Assembly (NCBI RefSeq): GCF_000264905.1
Contig: NW_006763147.1
Coordinates: forward strand, 346,272 to 410,271
Length of the DNA: 64,000 bases
Direction of reading: 5' to 3'
Origin: Stereum hirsutum FP-91666 SS1
Taxonomy: Eukaryota; Basidiomycota; Agaricomycetes; Russulales; Stereaceae
Position numbers and translations under genes: made by a program. How positions within the stretch are numbered: position 1 is the first letter of the stretch; each line of letters begins with the position of its first letter. The notes below the pieces were generated by a model. The model was not told where the DNA came from. It saw only the letters and a list, made by a program, of their open reading frames with translations, and did not search any database. This document shows, piece after piece, positions 35,984 through 48,752 of the stretch.

Positions 35984-36634
35984 CCGTGATGCTCTTATTT
36001 TTTCTTTCTCCTCGGTGTTGTGTCTGTCCTTTTGTTCCGCGGAAACCCATGTCATCACTACTCCCGCGTTGCTTTTCGATCTCTTGGATGTACTACTATA
36101 TCTATTTTTCAGTGGCCGCGACCGCTAACTACTAGGCGACTGTAGCCATATTTCCCTGTTCACAGTACATCTATTGTAGCGCCTACTATGGCATTTACCT
36201 GGGTCATCCTTTCTTCACCGCTCTTGTCACATACCATGCCATTACCACCTCTTCCGTCTCTGCCTTTGCGCATAGACATGCCGTTTCGTAGGTACGTGCC
36301 TCTTCTCACGCTCTCTTCCTGTGGGTATGTAATATGTATGACTCGTCGAAGCAGGGCCTAGGCACGCACCTTCCGTTAAACCCGTTCCGGAAGCAGACAA
36401 AGGTTAAAGTACGCGTGGACGCACGTGGCGAGTGGGGTTGCGTTGGAGTTTTCCCGATTCAGCGCCGTTTCCGGCGCCACCTCTACGACGTTGTGATCGG
36501 ATCTTCAAAGCCATAAATTTCGAGAGCTCATTGTCGACAGCATTAGCGGACGCACTCTCCAAGCTGTTCTTCTCGACGTCGACGATAGACCGACACCGCA
36601 CTGGGCAACGACGCCCTCCCAATTTTCCTCCTCG
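35984..36634. promoter_or_regulatory. Spacer between the two kinase genes
   Basis: About 650 bp holding the 3' end of kinase A and the promoter of kinase B. Pyrimidine-rich. No regulatory motif stands out. Confidence 0.4.
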
Positions 36635-39600
36635 ATGACGGCCGTGCAAGATCTTCCATACGCATCCTACTTGTTCAATTACTCATTCCCTGCCTTCCTC
36701 CTCGCCGCCGTCATCAGTCCCGGCAAGGGCGCGCTTGCCGTCCAGCCCAAGTGGTGTAACCCTGCACTGGCTTCTCTTCTCGTCGGGTCCAAGAGTACAA
36801 GTTTCAATTACGACTCAAACGAACGACTCGCTACTGCATTCATCAGCTCTCTCTCCGCATCTGAGGTCCGCTCGTTTGGGCAGTGGGCATCTGGAGACGA
36901 ACCCAAATGTATCCTTAGCCTCAGGCCGGCATGGATTCCCCAGGGCGTCGACGATATTCAGCTCGAAGTCGTGAAGACTCAGATGGACGCCTACTGGGTT
37001 TGCACGACCGTGCCGAGGACAACCCTACCGCCTCTGCCGAGCACGCCGAGGACGATAGTGCAGCGAAGAACAAGACAGGAAGCCGTCCGTATGTCCCTCG
37101 ATCTCAATCCCCGCACTACTCTCCGTATGTCCAGCCTTCGTGGCGGTACTATGGCGGCGATGGTGGAGACGTTCGACTGGGCGAGCACATCTCTCGGTCC
37201 TAGAGAGAGTTGGCCGGAGTGTCTTGTCGCGGCAGTGGGCATATGTCTTTCTTCTTCCATTCCGGTAGGTTCTTTCTCGTGTAGTCAAGTTTGCCTTTCT
37301 TCATTCCTTTAATTGCAGTCCGCTATCTGGTGGGGGAAGGACACGGTGTTGATCTACAACGATGCTTAGTGAGCATCGTTTCTCGAGTCTATAGTGCTTC
37401 CGCTTATCTTCCATCTCTAGCGTGGCCACCGCTGGCTCGAAACATCCTCACATATTCGGCCAGGCAGGGCCTTTAGCTTGGAGTGAGCTATGGGAGGAGC
37501 TTGGGCCGGCTGCTCACCGCGTGTTCGAAGGCGAAAGCGTTCGCAAACAAGACGGTAAGCCTTACTGACATATCTGAAAGCTCATCAGATTGAATACATC
37601 CTCAGATGTCTGGTTTCTCGAACGGCTTACCGATGCATTCCTTCCGGAGGAGAACTATTACGACTGGAATTTTAGGCCCATTTATAAGGCAGACGGGACG
37701 GTGGGCGGGCTTTTGAGTGCGATCATACCACTTGTATCGACATCATGTATACTGATTCACGTTATAATAGACGATTGCTTTGATACGACACAAAAGATCC
37801 TTGGACGGCGTCGTATGCGCTGCTTGAGCCAACTAACGGACGCAACAGGTATCACAGCAACCCCCGAGGCTTTCGCCGACGTCGTATTGAAGACCCTTGA
37901 AAACGATAACTACGTCGAGGATATGCCCTTCGCCGCGTTTTACTTCTGCTCTGCTGCTCCAGAAGCATCACGCGCGACATCTCCGAGACCGTCAGGGATC
38001 CTTCGTAACCTCGACGAAGAGTACGCGGGAGGAATACCGATTACCTTGACACTTTCCGGAACGATCGGAATTCCAGAGGACCATCCAGCGGCGCCTAGGA
38101 CAACAATCTGCGTTGCTGACGTGAGTCCAACGCTCGACGTGTGTGCTCCTCCTCCTACATCGAGCCTTACACATGAGCAGATTGGTGGCGGATCTTCCCG
38201 TCCTGGTTTGCTTTCCTCTTCGATACTGCTGAGTGCTCCGGCAGATTACACGAGCGCTCAACAATCCAGACACGACTCATCTTCTACAGCTCCCACTCTT
38301 CGACGGAATAGAGCGACTTCCGGTGATGGTACACCTGTCCCGCTCTCTACGCCTCCTCCGTCGTGCGTGTGGCCGTTCGGGGAGGCGCTCGCACACCGTC
38401 GTGTTCTGCATGTTCCCTTCCTCACCGAATTGGTTACTGATGGTCTCGAGGGCCGAGGGTGGAAGGATAAACTTCGGGAGGCGGTAATCATCCCTATTGG
38501 CTTTGACGATGCGAAGCTGCCACAGGCGGTCCTCGTCTTGGGAGTCAATACGAGACGACCGTATGACGCGGAGTATAAGGAGTTTCTGGACATTATGAGA
38601 TTGTCGTTGACTTCGACGTTGGCGGCGACGCTGGGGAGAGAGGCTGAGGTGCAGAAGGCGGAGTACGTATTGTCTTGCCTCAGGATGTGATACATCTGAC
38701 GTTCAACGCTATTCACCCCCCTTCAAGATACTTCGCACAATTGGATGCGGTAGGACACCATGATGATGCTGTGCTTTATACTGCTGATTACGATATTACA
38801 GGCGAAAACCGTGTTCTTCTCAAACGTCTCGCATGAACTCCGTGCGTCTATACTCCGTCTCCTCAAATCTCAAAAATATTTTATCCGGGATAATAAACAT
38901 TTCATCGCACCTTCCTTCACGCACACGCAATAGGGACGCCACTCACACTCATAGGCGGCCCTCTCGACGATGTCATCTCCGATCTACCAAACAGCCGAAT
39001 GCGGGCAAACCTCAAGCTCGCAGCCCGGAACGTTCGTCGGTTGTCGCGGATCGTCGACTCTCTGATGGACTTCAGTAGACTGGCGGCGAATAGACTCGAA
39101 GGTTCGCTTTAGTCTCTGCCATTGTGTTTTGTTTCTGTTGGTGTTCTGAAGACAACGCGAACTCTTCGTCTGAGATAGGTCATTTTCAGCCGGTGCAGCT
39201 TGGCGTGTTTACGGAGGACCTTGCGTCGCTGTTTCGAAGTCTTATCGAACGCACGGGAATACAGGTATGCTTTCAGTGGAGAATTGGGTGTGAGAATGCG
39301 TTGCTAATCAGACCCTATAGTACCATGTTATCTGCGACGCAGACCCGCATCAGCCGAGCTGCTATATCGACGCTGAGTGAGCTCTCTCACCAGGCTTTCC
39401 GTATCACACTCAGGACCTCATAGTCGTCATGGCTCACTAGCTTCTGGGAGAAGATCGTTTTCAACCTCATCGGAAATGCGTTCAAATGTAAGCTCATAAA
39501 GATTGTCCCCGTCTTAAACCACCATTGTGAATAAATCTAATACCGCTCGATATAGACACATTCGTTGGGTCCATTACGATCCGTATCGAGCACACCGAGA

Positions 39601-42600
39601 CGCAGGCGATCTTTACCGTCGAGGATACAGGCATCGGTATATCACCAGCAGGTCGGTCTGCTCCCGCACGACCATCTGTCCCCACTCACATACTCTCTTA
39701 CTATTTCACCCGGCGTACTAGACCAGGAACGAATCTTCGAACGCTTCCATCGTGTCCCCGTAAGTCCCGGCTACGAGATCAACCTCGCTCGTTGTTAGCG
39801 CCTCGGTACGAAGTTACGTTTGCTTGATGGCTTATGTTTCTTGCTGGATTTTCTCCCTCGCAGTCCGTTGCTCGAAGCCATGAAGGTACCGGTATCGGTC
39901 TAGCACTCACCCTGGTACGTCAGCACCATCATAATATACGGAACGTTTCTTGACATATGGCGGTAGGAACTGGTCAACCTGCACGGTGGAGAGTTGACGG
40001 TCGAGTCGGTCACGGGTGATGCCGAGCATGGCAGCAAGTTGTACGTCGAGACCCCGAGACTCACACTCTGTGCTTCATCGGTTGACCCTCCACCCGTGGA
40101 CCGATAGCACTGTGAAGCTTCTCCTCGGAAAGGATCATCTTCCGAAGGATCAGATGATGGACCGCACCATCTTTTCTGCCCGTCATGGCCACTACGTGCG
40201 GGACTTTGTAGAAGAGGCGAAGATGTGGTCTGTCCATTTGCCACAGTCGGAAGGGACGACGCCCAGTGGCGATTCGGATAACTCTACGAGTTCTGATACA
40301 TTGAGTACGAGTCCGGGCAAGTTCGATATGTCTGCTTTGGCATTTTTGAAGTCGGATGTTGTGTTAGTGGGTGGGTCTCGTCGCTTTTTGGTTGATGTTG
40401 AGTAAGTGCTCAAGGCTGGTATAACTGATCACAATGGTTCTGCTGCAGTCGATGATAATCCGGATATGAGAAAAGTGAGCAACGAATTTCACAGTCAAAT
40501 CATCTGCCATCATTTCTCACAATGATTGGTGTCTCCATAGTATACCTTATCTATGTATGTGGCATCCCTGCACATGATTCATGCTTACTGATTGGTATAC
40601 CACACTCTTCCTCAAGTCTTTCCCATTATTGTACTGGTAAGCCCTATTCAAATTACGGACTCGTGTTTGCTCGCTATAACCCGTACCATCCAGTTGTGGG
40701 AGCCAACAATGGACGAGAGGCTTTGGACATAGTTGCCAAGACGAAGCCGGACCTGATTCTTTGTGATGTCATGATGCCTGGTACGCCTTTCCCAACGGTG
40801 ACCTGCCGTACTACTCTAATACTCAGCTGTATTTTGACCTCGTCTTTGCCTGCGCAGTGATGGACGGGTATGCGCTGATCAATGCTCTCCGCGAGAACAA
40901 GGAAACTTGTACGTAGCAGCGCGTTTTCGTGCTCTTATGGTGTTCTTGGAACTTAAGCTTGGTTGGTATCTGTGTATAGCTTTGATACCTATCATCGTTA
41001 TCACGGCGAAGTCGAATAATGACGAGACTGCGGAGGGATTGGTAGGTTTGAACTTGACTTATACAGCATTGCGCTGATCGTGGCTTCTCTGCGCTTTAGC
41101 TCTCGGGTGCAGACGAGTGAGTCTTGTTCTCTCTGATTGTGTACATTGTTCTGACCACCATCCAGTTTCCTCGCGAAACCATTCAAGGTGAGATTTTTTG
41201 GCTACCTTCGGGGTAGATTACTTACTTTGCCAACGCTCTGAGCGAAATAATTCAGAGCTCGGAACTTGTGGCGCGCGTTCATCTACATATGAACCTTGGA
41301 AAGGCTAGGATCGAGCTCGAGACCCGCTTTCAGTGCGTTACGAGACTCCTTGTACGTTTGATGTTGGGTCTTGACGAGCGCTTTTCAGAGAGCGAACCCG
41401 CGAAGTAGCTCAACTCTTGGAGCTGAGTCCTGTGGCTATACTGAGGTCTGCACGGGACGGAAGCATCGTATATGGTTGGTTACGTCCGTCTATGCAGTAC
41501 TAGGACACGGCAGCTGAACTATTTCTAGTCAATCCTCGGTGGTATGAACTTACGGGACGTGCAAGAGGAAGTCCTCTAGATGAATGGTGCGTAGAGTCCT
41601 ATAGGTCATAATAACACCCTTGACGAATATTGTCTTTGCTTATAGGCCTGAGAGGTATGATCTGAATTAATACATAACGTTGGAGAAGGCGACGTGGAAT
41701 GTCTTTTATACTCACTAGCGTTATCTTTTGGATAGCGTCTATAATGAAGACTTGGACATGGTCATGGGTTTTTGGAAGACCATACACGCGCCTGCGATAC
41801 CTGATTCCGAAGAGGAAGCCAACCACGAACCTCTTATCATTGATTTCCGTGTGTTACATTCACCTTATTCCAAGAGATACTTCTCTCCAGCTAACATCAT
41901 CCCGTGCTGGGTACAGGTTGGAATAACGGAAAGTGGTGCCAAATGCAAGCAGAGAGGACCGACGGTGGTACATGTTCGTTCTCTGGTTTGTTTGAACCGA
42001 AGCCTTTTCTGGACATGCTTCTGATCACATCTTATAGTGTGTAGTCTTACGGATATCACCACCCAACGGATGTACGAAGCGCAAAAGCTGGCACACTCGC
42101 AAGAACGAGAGGCTCTTTCGCGACGGAGGGCTGAAGATGCGGACCGGCAAAGGAAGGAAGCTGAAGAGCGGCGACGAGGGCAAGGTTCGTGATGTGCTAT
42201 CTTTGAATGTTCTGTTTGATATTGATTTAGGGTGTAGAGCTGCTCATCGACGTCACGTCGCATGAGCTTCGACAGCCTGTGTCGGCCATTATCAACGGGA
42301 GCTCGCTCATTCGTTCCAACATGAACTCTTTGCGGGAATTTATATCTCAATGTGTGAAGGATCAGGTATCGTTTGTTCCTACGTCACAGACGTTGACGAC
42401 TCTCGATGAAGATATGGAGGCGTTGGATTCTATATATCAGTGCGGGTTGGCACAAGGCATGGTTTTTCTTCCTGTGACCGTTTACGTTTTCTAACTTCTC
42501 GCCCACAGAACGCATCGCCAACGATGTTCTGTCGCTATCCCGGATACAGCTAGACATGCTCAGTATCCGCCCTGGGCCATTCAATCTGATCAGTGAGATT

Positions 42601-44229
42601 CGTCGTATATGTTCAATCTTCCGGAACGAGGTCAGGATGTAAGCTTGATTCGCCCACATCTCTTCATAGCTGCACATGTTTAATTCCCTTGCCTTCTCCG
42701 TCGTCTTCCTCGATCAGGAAGAGTATCCAGCTTTCCATCGAATTCGGAGACTCGTTGAAAATGCTTGGTGTGACCAACATCGTGTGCGATAAAGTGCGGT
42801 TCGGCCAGGTCTTAACCAACCTCTTGAGCAACGCCATCAAGTTCACGGATGTGAGTGTTTCATATAGTCGTCCAGTTTCTTGTCTCGTACTGAGGCCCCT
42901 TCAAATAGACCTCGACAGATAAACGAATCATCTCTGTACACACCGATGTCGCCCTAGAACAACCTCCTGATGGCAGTTGCCAACCTCCGCATATACACGA
43001 CACACCGGCCGGTTATGGAGTGCCACCCAACACGCCCATTTATGTCTATGTCTCGGTTGCGGATTCAGGCCCTGGACTTAACCCTGAGGACCTTTCTCAG
43101 CTATTTCAACGGTTCGCGGCGATATCCCATCTCCGTTTGCATCCTCAACTGATACCCGCTACCTTCTCAGCTTCCAGCAGGGAACTGTATGTTTGGGCAT
43201 GTTACTTCACGTTCGGATCGTCCTAACGTTCACTCATAGCACTCCCACGAAATATTCGGCGGATCAGGACTGGGCCTCTTTGTGAGCAGATCGCTCTGTG
43301 ACCTGTAAGGTCGTCTACTTGGGGGGCTCGGAGCCAAATTCGCTTCGCTTATGACTTTTGTCCTATAGTATGGGAGGACGGATCCAAGTAGACAACAATT
43401 ATGGCGAAGGCGCCATTTTTCGCTTCTTTATTCAGTCTATGTCCACCGATCCTACGCCACCACCTTCTCCGAGTCCATTGAGCCCCTCAAATGAAATTTC
43501 TAACGCTCTATGGAGTCCGATCTCGTCCAATACTTCCGAACTCGCGATGGATTCTGTGCAATACCATATTCTTATCACCGAGGATAATCTCATCAATCAA
43601 GCAAGTTATTCTACATCTTTGACATCTATTATATAACCTTTATTGACCATACATTGCACGTGTAGACGGTGCTCAAGTAAGTTGTTTGATCGTCTGGCCG
43701 CCGCCCTTTAATCTCACTTCGGTGTCCGTTCATTACCTCAGTCGCCAGATGAAGAAGGCTGGATGCACTACAGAGCTAGCGAACAACGGACTGCAGTGTA
43801 TACAACGCATCCAAAGCCTTGCTTCCGGTCGAGGAGGGCCGAATGGCCAGCGACAGTTCGATGCGATCCTTGTAAGCTATTTCAACCTCCAAATGGAATG
43901 TAAACGCAGAGGCTGACTTACATCGGGGAAATATAGCTTGATATCGAGATGCCGGTCATGGATGGACTGACAGCGGTCCGCCAAATCCGGGCTCTGGAGG
44001 CGACGGGCGAACTTCCTGGTCCGCGGAACCGCATAATCGCGCTTACGGGCAATGCGAGGGAGGGGCAGATAGAGAATATCCGGAAGGCCGGAATGGACGA
44101 CGTCCTTGTGCGTTGCAATTTTCCTCCTGAGAGGCGGTGCCTGTTCACTCATCTTGAATTTAGATCAAGCCCTATCGGATAGAAGATATCATGGCCAGAA
44201 TACTGAGTTCACGCCCAGATTCAGAATGA
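36635..44229 (+). CDS. Dual-core hybrid histidine kinase B (tandem paralogue of A)
   Basis: Same domain order, strand and most intron positions as the kinase at 28347-35983. ATG at 36635 (MTAVQDLPYASYLFNY); stop at 44227-44229 after a KPYRIEDIMARI...RPDSE end. Visible motifs: EENYYDWNFRPIY and DDCFDTTQKILGRRRM; GAF-like block 37770-38670; SNVSHELRTPLTLIGG split by an intron after HEL (about 38820-38950); NLIGNAF; DTGIGIS; GTGIGLAL; receiver VDDNPDMRK and LILCDVMMP, followed by VMDGYAL; AKPFKSSELVARVH; PAS-like VNPRWYELTGR; second core VTSHELRQPVSAIING, NLLSNAIKFTD, DSGPGL and GGSGLGLFVS; final receiver ITEDNLINQ and LDIEMPVMDGLTAVRQIR. Nothing catalytic is lost, so both copies appear functional. 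Divergence is greatest in linkers and in the N-terminal half, which may sense different signals. Confidence 0.92.
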
Positions 44230-45134
44230 ATTTGACTTGATCCACCAGCTTTTCTTCGGACTCCAGCTTTCTTTTGCATCTTGCTTACATCCACGACTTT
44301 ATTCCCTTGCACACGAAATGTCTCATATTGTCTCTAGTCCGCATTTCTTCATACCATTACCACACTCTTGATACCTTCTAACCTGTTATCATGTTTGCCT
44401 ATCTACACCTTGCTCTCGCGCCAGCAGACACGCTTGCAACCCTTACACATACCTTCTGCGACGAACATTCACACGTATGCTGTAGTTTTCAATTGTCATT
44501 TCACTCCGGGTTATCATGGTTCTTCATCTGCTCATTCATGTTTTCATTCCGCATCAGTGCCTTTGTACACGCTGTCCAACTGTAGTATAAATTGCATCAT
44601 TTCCCGTCTCTTCGTCCCCGCAGTCCTTCCCATATTATAGGTCATATTCACTTAACCCCAGTCCAAGTCGGACTCCGTGTAGCTTGATACTCAAGATCAA
44701 TTCGGACATTAGGTTGATAGCTTGTACTTATGTAAATACTTAGACAAAGGGTGTTTCGCACTCACCATGCCCTTCACATGTACCCAGCGCTCCACGAGTA
44801 TTTTTGATAACGTTAGTCCACACTTTCAATTGTATATCTTTGTCTTAGAGTCTCCGTGTGAGGATGGTCGTGAAGTCGAAGAGTGCGAGTAAATGCAGAT
44901 ACCTCTTCATGCCGTTTAACAGAATTTGATCCGACACGGTTTTTGTGGCGCTCAGTATATAAAGCTTAACTGGATCTCTCAGTGCAAGGTTGTATACTGT
45001 TGAAAATGCTCTTGAGAATAGCCTTATGGCCAAAATAAGGATGTACCTCAGATCCTCCATATGATAGTGGCGAATCGAGAAGTTCTAGCACCGGAGCGCC
45101 TCTACTAACAACCTCACAATATAAAATGATATTA
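44230..45134. other. Spacer after the kinase pair
   Basis: Pyrimidine-rich 3' flank of kinase B, then AT-rich DNA up to the MITE at 45135. No gene seen. Confidence 0.5.
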
Positions 45135-45550
45135 CTGTAGTTTTTCGCGCACAAGTTCGTGTCCCGTGTCCCATGGGGGCCGCGAACGAACTTGTGCCGC
45201 GGGACAGTCCCACCCCATTGACGTGCACGGAACTTGTAAGTAGGACAAACCAAAATTTGACCCAAATTTGACGAAAATGTGAATATATTTTAGGCTCCTA
45301 TATTGACCTCAGGAAGGCCTCCGAGACACATTTTGGGCTAGATTTTGCTACTGGGTGAGCTCTTCCACCCAAATTCAGAGGGTAAATGCCTGTTGAACGG
45401 TTACGAAAGGTCGTCTCCCTGCAAAAGCGTCGATGTTCGCGAACATTGTCCCTTGTCCCGGTCTGCTTGCGAACCGGGACACGAATGGATTATGTCATCT
45501 CGGCAACGGCCGAGGGGCGGTGGCGTGAACTTGTGCGCGAAAAAGTACAG
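45135..45550. mobile_element. 416-bp MITE with TA target duplication
   Basis: Inverted ends read CTGTA(G/C)TTTTTCGCGCACA and continue AGTTC, about 24 bp with one mismatch, flanked by TA (45133-45134 and 45551-45552). The interior contains further inverted words (CGAACTTGTGCC/GTTCG, CCCGGTC/GACCGGG-like), so the transcript could fold strongly. It shares the CTG start and TA duplication with the element at 22257, but the rest differs, so the two are separate families. No coding capacity. Confidence 0.85.
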
Positions 45551-45552
45551 TA

Positions 45553-46202
45553 CTCAGGGTTTGTCCTGATAACGTAGACCTCTTGCTTGATTTAAGTCCT
45601 TTACATCCAGTAAGTATCTACTAAGCACATGACTTATAAACCGTATGAGTGACAAAAACATTGCAGAGGGCCTTCCAATTATAATTAGGACTCTGTGGCA
45701 CCGCAATATAAAAATGGAGGCGGACCATGAAATTGGCGCGGCTTAAGCGCCGCGTGTTATCGTTGGCGGCCGACGCGTCTCTTTTGTTTCCTTTGTTCGT
45801 TTGCTCGACGCATGCCGTGATCTTGACGTCCCTCATCCAACGGCTTTCGAACCGTCGTTTCTCATCCGTTGACCTTTTGTCTTGTCAAGAAATCGCACCG
45901 GATACGACACAACACTGACCACAGCACATAGACACAAGACCGACGGTCGGCAAGTCTGAATCAGTAATCGCGCTTAACTCTGGGTTTCTCGTCACCGCTC
46001 GCAAGAGTTTCAGTCTCCAAGTAGACACTATTTGTTCCTCGATTATCTGGAGTACTTAAACACTGTGAATACGGGCGTAGTGCACGACTCGGGGGCGCGA
46101 TGGGTAGAGATCACTCCCTTCATCGTGATTCGTTGTACGCTCAATAATCACTTACTCTTTATTGATCTTCGAATTTTAGATTTACAGGCGCCGGAGACAC
46201 AA
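45553..46202. other. Upstream region of the single-module gene
   Basis: A plus frame at 45727-45915 begins MKLARLKRRVLS with a hydrophobic stretch, but its codon context and lack of spliced continuation make it doubtful. The region otherwise holds the promoter, and possibly a 5' exon, of the gene called from 46203. Confidence 0.35.
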
Positions 46203-47399
46203 ATGCGTATATGCAGCAGGGACAGCTGTAAAACACTCCTTCCACCACCGGAGAAACATCCACTGAGACTATGCGAACGATGTCGCATTAATCAGCGTGC
46301 TCGGAACGTGCAATACCGCGAGCGCAAAAGATTGCGCGAGGGGTTGGGATCATCTCCCACGGTCGGAGCAGAGGTATTTCTCTATCTTAAGCGTGCTATA
46401 TCGATAGCGAAGTGATTGATGTTAATGAATGTTCACGTTCTTAGCCTCCGGCGAAAAAAGCTATTCGGAAAAGAGGAAATGCGCAACCGTCACGGTTGGG
46501 CCCAGATGTCAAGATGGCTCTACGTGTTGCTCCAACTTCGGTCAGCACCTCTTAACAGTTATGTGTCATGTCGCTAATAATTATATGTTATATCGCGGTT
46601 TTGTGACGTAGGCTGCCCAAGAATTTCCCGCAATGCAGGCACTGTGTGATGCACTTCGCACAACTCAGATTTCCAAAGGCCACTCCGGAGAGATTTTTTC
46701 CTTTGAAGGAGCGTTTCGTACCTCTCTGGCAACATCCGAGCAGACACTCGAAGAATTCACTCGAAAGTGTGTCGATGACGTCTCCCTTGCTACTGGGCAC
46801 AGTTATGTACGGTAAGCCAGACATTCCGATCATTCTGTAGTCCACTTGAAGCGAACTGAATTGCTGTCGTTCCGTTGGTTTGTACACAGGTCTGGCGTAA
46901 GGACCGAAGCGTGGCTTGGCGCCACCGGCTTAAAGTCGTACTTCAGGTGCACTCGTGAACGGTCCGATCAGCAAAAAGCGTGGCGAAAGAAGGAGAAAGC
47001 TCAATTCAGACACATTTGTGCGACGAGTCTCATTGTTCTTTGTGCAGTTCAACAAAACGCACGAGAGTATTTGGTCACAATCCGCCTCTCAACCAAGCAC
47101 GGAAGTTCCGAGATATCCGCCGCTCCGGATACCAAAGAAACCGAGCCGGCTGAGGGTGTTCAGGGAACGGTGGTGCATGGAGACTACCCCGAGGAAGAGG
47201 ACGACGGCGCAGACTTTGGGGACACAGAGCTGTATAGTTCGGATGCGGAGGACGACGAACTCGTGGAGGATATGCTTGTTGACCCAGAAGATCTCGGTTC
47301 AGTGATTTCGAGCTTTTTCGAATCGCAAGGGACCGAAGGTGAGTACGCACTCAACCTTTCACCGTAGGTCGTGTCGCTAACCGTCATGACGCAGTATAA
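46203..47399 (+). CDS. Single-module relative of the five-module cysteine protein
   Basis: Short form of the protein at 24779-27890. First exon: MRICSRDSCKTLLPPPEK, then LRLCERCRINQRARN and a basic RERKRLREG stretch: one C4 module with the same spacing and LPP core. Three introns follow (donors at about 46372, 46540 and 46813). Then QALCDALRTTQIS...GEIFSFEGAFRTSL, and GLKSYFRCTRERSDQQ...HICATSLIVLC matching GLRSYYRC...HSCGTNVVVSC of the larger protein, then YLVTIRLSTKH and an acidic tail (PEEEDDGADFGD, DAEDDELVEDM). If the last GTGAGT is spliced the stop is at 47397-47399; unspliced it is at 47367. The true start may lie in an upstream exon. No biochemical function is known; the conserved core suggests a nuclear or nucleic-acid-related role. 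Confidence 0.6.
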
Positions 47400-48046
47400 T
47401 ATTCACATGTACATGATATCACCAGGAGAGTAGGAACCTTAACTGCTTGTCTCAATCGTTTTAAGTCTGCTCGCTGTTTTATTTGCTATGTTCATGTTAG
47501 ATACCACTGGTACTCATCTGAATACGTTTTTCCATCGTTATTATGTCTTGCAGCTACAACACAGACTTATATCCGTACTGCATCCTGTCCTGAACATATA
47601 TTTTAAGAGTATCTGAGACTAAGATCCAGATAAATGGTCCGGTGATTTCGCGCGCTCACGTTGGTCGCCACATTTAGTGCCACTTCCGATCGTCACCCGC
47701 ATGCGTTGATCTTATCTTATCTGCCGACCTTCATAGCTGTTGAAAAAAAAAAAAATCCCACTGTCAGCGCTCTCCTTACACCCTGCCACCTCTGCGACCA
47801 ATATCTCTGTTCGTTTCCCCCGATATTCTCTTCTTCGCTGCACGGCGTCACCGTTCCAGGCTCAGGAAGGAAGGAAGGAAGGTGTTTGTGTCGGGACATT
47901 GCCTCGGGATGGCGTAACATATCGTGGTGACTACTCCAGTCCTCAGTTAGGTTGTTGCTCGCTTGGGCTCCCACTTTCAACATAACAGCAACGAACCGAT
48001 CCCAGAGGCCCTAGAAAGCCTTAGAAGGCCCTCGCATCTCAATACG
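47400..48046. other. Spacer
   Basis: Contains a poly-A tract near 47742 and a GGAAGGAAGGAAGG run near 47870. No gene seen. Confidence 0.5.
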
Positions 48047-48642
48047 ATGCGTTTAATGCACCTGGGATTTGATAACACTGGCGTGTTCTTGAAGCGCTGG
48101 AGTGAGTTTCCCCGTCATCGCAGAGCATGGCAGGTACCGTTCTGTACCCCTGTGTCGCAAGCGACATCTGGCCTGAATACTCACGCTCCTCCACATGATG
48201 GGTGTGCATCTTCTCCTCTTACGGCCCGTCCTGGAAATAATCCGGCTCGTGCTTGTGCGATACCCAATTCACTGCTTTGGTGGCGCGACAGACGAGATAA
48301 TTCAGCTCCGTTATTGGTCGCTGCCTGTCACATTCGCCTCTTTGCAGTAATGTTTATTCTTTGTATGCGCAGGTTCTCTACGCGGTGCTGTACTGCATCG
48401 ATGCCCGTGCTCTTCAACAGTTCGATGCTTTGGGTAGCCTACCCCCGGACCGCTCTACGGGAGTATTGGTGATGCAGCACCTGAACAATATGCCAAAACT
48501 AGTTGGAAAAAGGTCATATCCGCCTCTGCAACGTGCAATGGCGCTCACCTGCCGTCCGCTATGTACCTCATTAATGCTTCTCTTCTGGATCCTTGTCCAT
48601 GTCCGCGATCACATGGGAATTCCTCCACCAAAACGAAAATAA
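48047..48642 (+). CDS. Doubtful small hypothetical protein
   Basis: ATG at 48047 opens MRLMHLGFDNTGVFLKRW...HRRAWQ, ending at a GTACCG donor. An acceptor GCGCAG near 48372 restores the same phase with VLYAVLYCIDARALQQFD...PLCTSLMLLFWILVHV and ends MGIPPPKRK. The C-terminus has a short hydrophobic stretch. No family is recognised. The 240-nt intron is long for this genome, so this may be two unrelated frames. Confidence 0.3.
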
Positions 48643-48752
48643 CCTTAGAATATGATGAAGTCATTCCTCGCCCGTGATCAAATCTCCGGGACACTTAAAA
48701 GCTCCTCGAAGTCTTGGTTTATAGGCGCCGCTCTTCACGGTTGGCTCGCACG

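Noticed and set aside
28347..44229. Possibility that the two kinase genes form one transcript
   Set aside because: A 650-bp spacer with stops in all frames and a fresh ATG with matching N-terminal sequence separates them.
45727..45915. Short frame starting MKLARLKRRVLS with a hydrophobic stretch
   Set aside because: It could be read as a signal peptide, but the mature part has no conserved features and it is next to a MITE. It may be leader sequence of the downstream gene.
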